A stretch of 7,086 nucleotides of DNA. It comes from Bacteroidota bacterium. Its GTDB lineage: Bacteria > Bacteroidota > Ignavibacteria > SZUA-365 > JAADGX01. Made by a program: the position numbers and the translations under genes. Numbering within the stretch: position 1 is the first letter of the stretch; the number at the start of each line of letters is the position of its first letter. Below, piece after piece: positions 5,442-7,086 of this stretch. The DNA lies in contig JAJRXL010000134.1 in the NCBI GenBank assembly GCA_024276335.1, positions 1 through 7,086 of the forward strand. The letters are read 5' to 3'. The notes below the pieces were generated by a model. That model saw nothing but the letters and a program-made list of their open reading frames with translations, did no database searches and was not told the origin of the DNA.

Positions 5442-6896
5442 ATGCAAAAATCGCTATCACAATTCTCCTCACGCTGGGGCATGATGATCGCCATGCTGGG
5501 TATGGCGGTGGGCACCGGCAACATCTGGCGCTTTCCGCGTATTGCCGCTACGAATGGCGGTGGAAGCTTTCTCATCCCCTGGATCATTTTTCTCTTCATC
5601 TGGTCCATCCCGCTTATCATTACCGAGTTCGCGCTTGGCAAGGCAATGCGTCAAGGACCGGTAGGCGCGTTTCAACGGCTTATCGGGAAAAACTTCGCAT
5701 GGATGGGCGCGTGGGTCGCCTTTACCGCCACCGCGATCATGTTCTACTACTCCGTGGTCACCGGCTGGTGTCTTCGCTTCGTCATTGCTTCCGTTTCCGG
5801 CGAAATTCCCGGCGCCGCGCCCGGCGCGTTCTGGACGTCGTACGAGGGAAGTTTTTCCGCGGTACTCACTCATGCAAGCGCAATCCTGATCGCCACGTTT
5901 GTCGTATTTCGCGGAGTAAAAGGAATAGAGAAAGCATCCCGGCTGCTCATTCCCTCGTTGGTGATTCTTCTGATCGTGCTGGCCATTCGCGCCGTAACCC
6001 TACCCGGCGCCGAACGAGGCTTGAATTTCCTCTTCACACCCGACTGGAACGCCCTGGGAGACGTCCAGGTATGGCTTCAGGCGCTCACGCAGAACGCCTG
6101 GGACACGGGCGCGGGCTGGGGGCTCATCGTAACATACGCCGTGTACATGCGGGCGCACGAAGACACAACCCTCAACGCGTTCATGCTGGGATTCGGAAAT
6201 AATTCCATCTCCCTTCTGGCAGGGATCACGGTCCTCTGTACCATCTTCTCCATACAACCGGATGCCGCCTCGTCGATTGTCGGCGCTGGAAATAACGGCT
6301 TGACATTCATCTGGATCCCCCAGCTTTTCAAACAAATACCTGCCGGCCAGGTGTTTATGACGATTTTCTTTATCGCGCTCCTGTTCGCCGCTCTCACAAG
6401 CCTTATCTCAATGGTGGAGTTGGTGGTCCGGGCGTTGGTGGATCGGGGATTGAATCGAAAAAGAGCCATCATCATGGTTGGACTGGCAGGATTTGTTTTC
6501 GGATTGCCAAGCGCATTATCACCGGACTTTTTCACCAACCAGGATGCCGTATGGGGCATTGGTCTCATGGTCTCGGGCCTGTTTTTCTCGGTAGCGGTCA
6601 TCAAGTACGGCCTGGAGCGTTTCAGGAACCATTTCATCAACCCCTCCGGCGACATCGTCGTCAGCCGTGGGTGGAATGTCATGATGTACGTGGTGCTGGT
6701 GGAAGCGGTAATCCTGCTTGTGTGGTGGCTGAGCCAGACTATCAGCGACAACGGGCTGTGGGATTCCTTGAATCCATGGAGTTCGTGGAGCCTGGGAACG
6801 GTGCTCCTTCAATGGGCCATCGTGCTCACCTGCCTGATCATGTTCAACCCGTATTTCGTTTCAGACAACAATCCGAGGGCAACCGATGAACACTGA
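5442..6896 (+). CDS. NSS-family sodium:amino-acid symporter, MetP-like large subunit (484 aa)
   Basis: An inner-membrane transporter with the LeuT fold that couples amino-acid uptake to the sodium gradient. TM1 carries AVGTGNIWRFP (22-32), the family hallmark, with Asn27 and the unwound Gly24-x-Gly26. NGGGSF (38-43) opens TM2, Tyr103 matches LeuT Tyr108 in TM3, and FAALTS (315-320) in TM8 matches LeuT Ala351/Thr354/Ser355 of the Na2 site. About 12 helices are visible, the last near 449-473, which is normal for the family. TM6 is unusual: ALTQNAWDTGAGWG (214-227) puts Trp220 and Asp221 where LeuT has Phe253 and Thr254. TM7 has Asn253 and Ser257 where LeuT has Asn286 and Glu290. The ribosome binding site is weak (AGG at 5436-5438 is close to the ATG), but the start suits family length. 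The stop overlaps the start of a MetS-like gene by 11 bases, so methionine or alanine-type substrates are plausible but unproven. Confidence 0.93.
   Translation: MQKSLSQFSSRWGMMIAMLGMAVGTGNIWRFPRIAATNGGGSFLIPWIIFLFIWSIPLIITEFALGKAMRQGPVGAFQRLIGKNFAWMGAWVAFTATAIMFYYSVVTGWCLRFVIASVSGEIPGAAPGAFWTSYEGSFSAVLTHASAILIATFVVFRGVKGIEKASRLLIPSLVILLIVLAIRAVTLPGAERGLNFLFTPDWNALGDVQVWLQALTQNAWDTGAGWGLIVTYAVYMRAHEDTTLNAFMLGFGNNSISLLAGITVLCTIFSIQPDAASSIVGAGNNGLTFIWIPQLFKQIPAGQVFMTIFFIALLFAALTSLISMVELVVRALVDRGLNRKRAIIMVGLAGFVFGLPSALSPDFFTNQDAVWGIGLMVSGLFFSVAVIKYGLERFRNHFINPSGDIVVSRGWNVMMYVVLVEAVILLVWWLSQTISDNGLWDSLNPWSSWSLGTVLLQWAIVLTCLIMFNPYFVSDNNPRATDEH
6875..6879 (+). promoter_or_regulatory. Ribosome binding site of the MetS-like gene
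   Basis: GAGGG lies inside the last codons of the transporter gene, 6 bases before the ATG at 6886. Its strength and spacing, much better than those of the transporter itself, are a main reason to accept the very short frame that follows and suggest coupled, well-translated production of the small subunit. Confidence 0.7.
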
Positions 6897-6999
6897 CGCA
6901 ATCATTACCATGGTCATCATCACCGGGGTAGTCTGGGGAGGCCTAGTGTTCCTGGTTATTTATGCTATGCGGAAAGAAAAGGAAAAAACACGTAAGTAA
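6886..6999 (+). CDS. metS: MetS-family NSS transporter small subunit (37 aa)
   Basis: The ATG overlaps the transporter stop by 11 bases and follows GAGGG by 6. The 37 residues begin MNTDAIITMVIITGVVWGG, continue LVFLVIYAMRK and end in a highly charged tail (EKEKTRK). This is a short polar start, one membrane helix (about residues 5-28) with a central Trp-Gly-Gly, and a positive C-terminus. The pattern, with M-N/S-T-x-A-I at the start and WGGL in the helix, is that of the MetS small subunit described with MetP in Corynebacterium glutamicum methionine/alanine uptake. The positive tail after the helix predicts an outside N-terminus and an inside C-terminus. In that system the small protein is needed for transport with the large one; the same role is inferred here from the overlap and the family pattern. 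It is easily missed by gene callers because of its length. Confidence 0.85.
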   Translation: MNTDAIITMVIITGVVWGGLVFLVIYAMRKEKEKTRK

Positions 7000-7035
7000 G
7001 CATCGGTTCTTTCCCTCAGGCGAAACTGGCGCAAG

Positions 7036-7086
7036 TCAAATATCGATCACGATATCAGCCGCTTTCAACAAACGATTCATCACCGC
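7036..7086 (-). CDS. C-terminal end of a convergent gene (partial)
   Basis: Reading the minus strand from the window edge gives AVMNRLLKAADIVIDI followed by TGA at 7038-7036. The 16 residues have a soluble-protein look, with an amphipathic helix then a hydrophobic strand, and the frame ends 36 bases after the MetS-like stop on the other strand, a normal spacing for convergent genes. Sixteen residues are too few to name a family, and the frame could be chance. Confidence 0.45.
   Translation of the reverse strand, partial: AVMNRLLKAADIVIDI

Noticed and set aside
6077..6751. Minus-strand 224-codon frame inside the transporter gene
   Set aside because: It is antisense to conserved NSS helices. 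Such frames arise from the codon bias of membrane-protein genes, and it has no start signal.
7040..7055. Inverted repeat ATATCG-ATCA-CGATAT near the right edge, considered as a terminator
   Set aside because: The arms are A+T-rich and only 6 bases long, no T-run follows on either strand, and it lies mostly within the apparent coding end of the convergent gene.
1..7086. tRNA, rRNA, CRISPR array, insertion sequence or phage element
   Set aside because: I found no cloverleaf-like segment, regularly spaced repeat, transposase-like frame or terminal inverted repeat pair in the window.

Overview
The window most likely comes from a bacterium of the FCB group (Bacteroidota, Chlorobiota, Ignavibacteriota, Kapabacteria and relatives). 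Two of its large secreted proteins end in what look like type IX secretion system (T9SS) C-terminal sorting domains, a hallmark of that group. Several genes have clear Shine-Dalgarno sites (AAGGAG, AGGAGAG, AGAGGA, GAGGG). Bacteroidia and Flavobacteriia rarely use such sites, so a Chlorobi/Ignavibacteria/Kapabacteria-like lineage is the better guess. This is inference; no rRNA or marker gene is present.

Layout. At the left edge (1-650) lies a minus-strand set: a 134-aa exported protein of unknown family, a possible 47-aa ORF coupled to it through a TAATG stop/start overlap, and the first 14 codons of a further exported or membrane protein that runs off the window. About 320 bp without a convincing gene follows. 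Next is a plus-strand run (973-2795) around an intact 495-aa Ycf48-like/BNR-repeat protein with a T9SS tail. On either side are short open frames that look like broken or truncated relatives, and both junctions carry the same 11-base stop plus ribosome-binding-site string. Tail to tail with this run is a 796-aa minus-strand protein with seven FG-GAP/VCBS calcium-binding repeats, an ASPIC/UnbV domain and a T9SS-like tail.

The right side (5442-6999) is a compact two-gene operon for a sodium-coupled amino-acid transporter of the NSS (LeuT/MetP) family. It consists of a 484-aa, 12-helix transporter and an overlapping 37-aa single-helix protein that matches the MetS small-subunit family. The last 51 bases hold the C-terminal end of a convergent minus-strand gene.

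How the genes relate: the two T9SS cargo proteins probably share an export route to the cell surface. The transporter pair should form one complex in the inner membrane. No functional link between the secreted proteins and the transporter is visible. The most interesting points are the hidden MetS-like subunit, the unusual ion-site residues of the transporter (Asp on TM6 where LeuT has Thr254, Ser where LeuT has Glu290), and the apparently decaying tandem Ycf48-like cluster.
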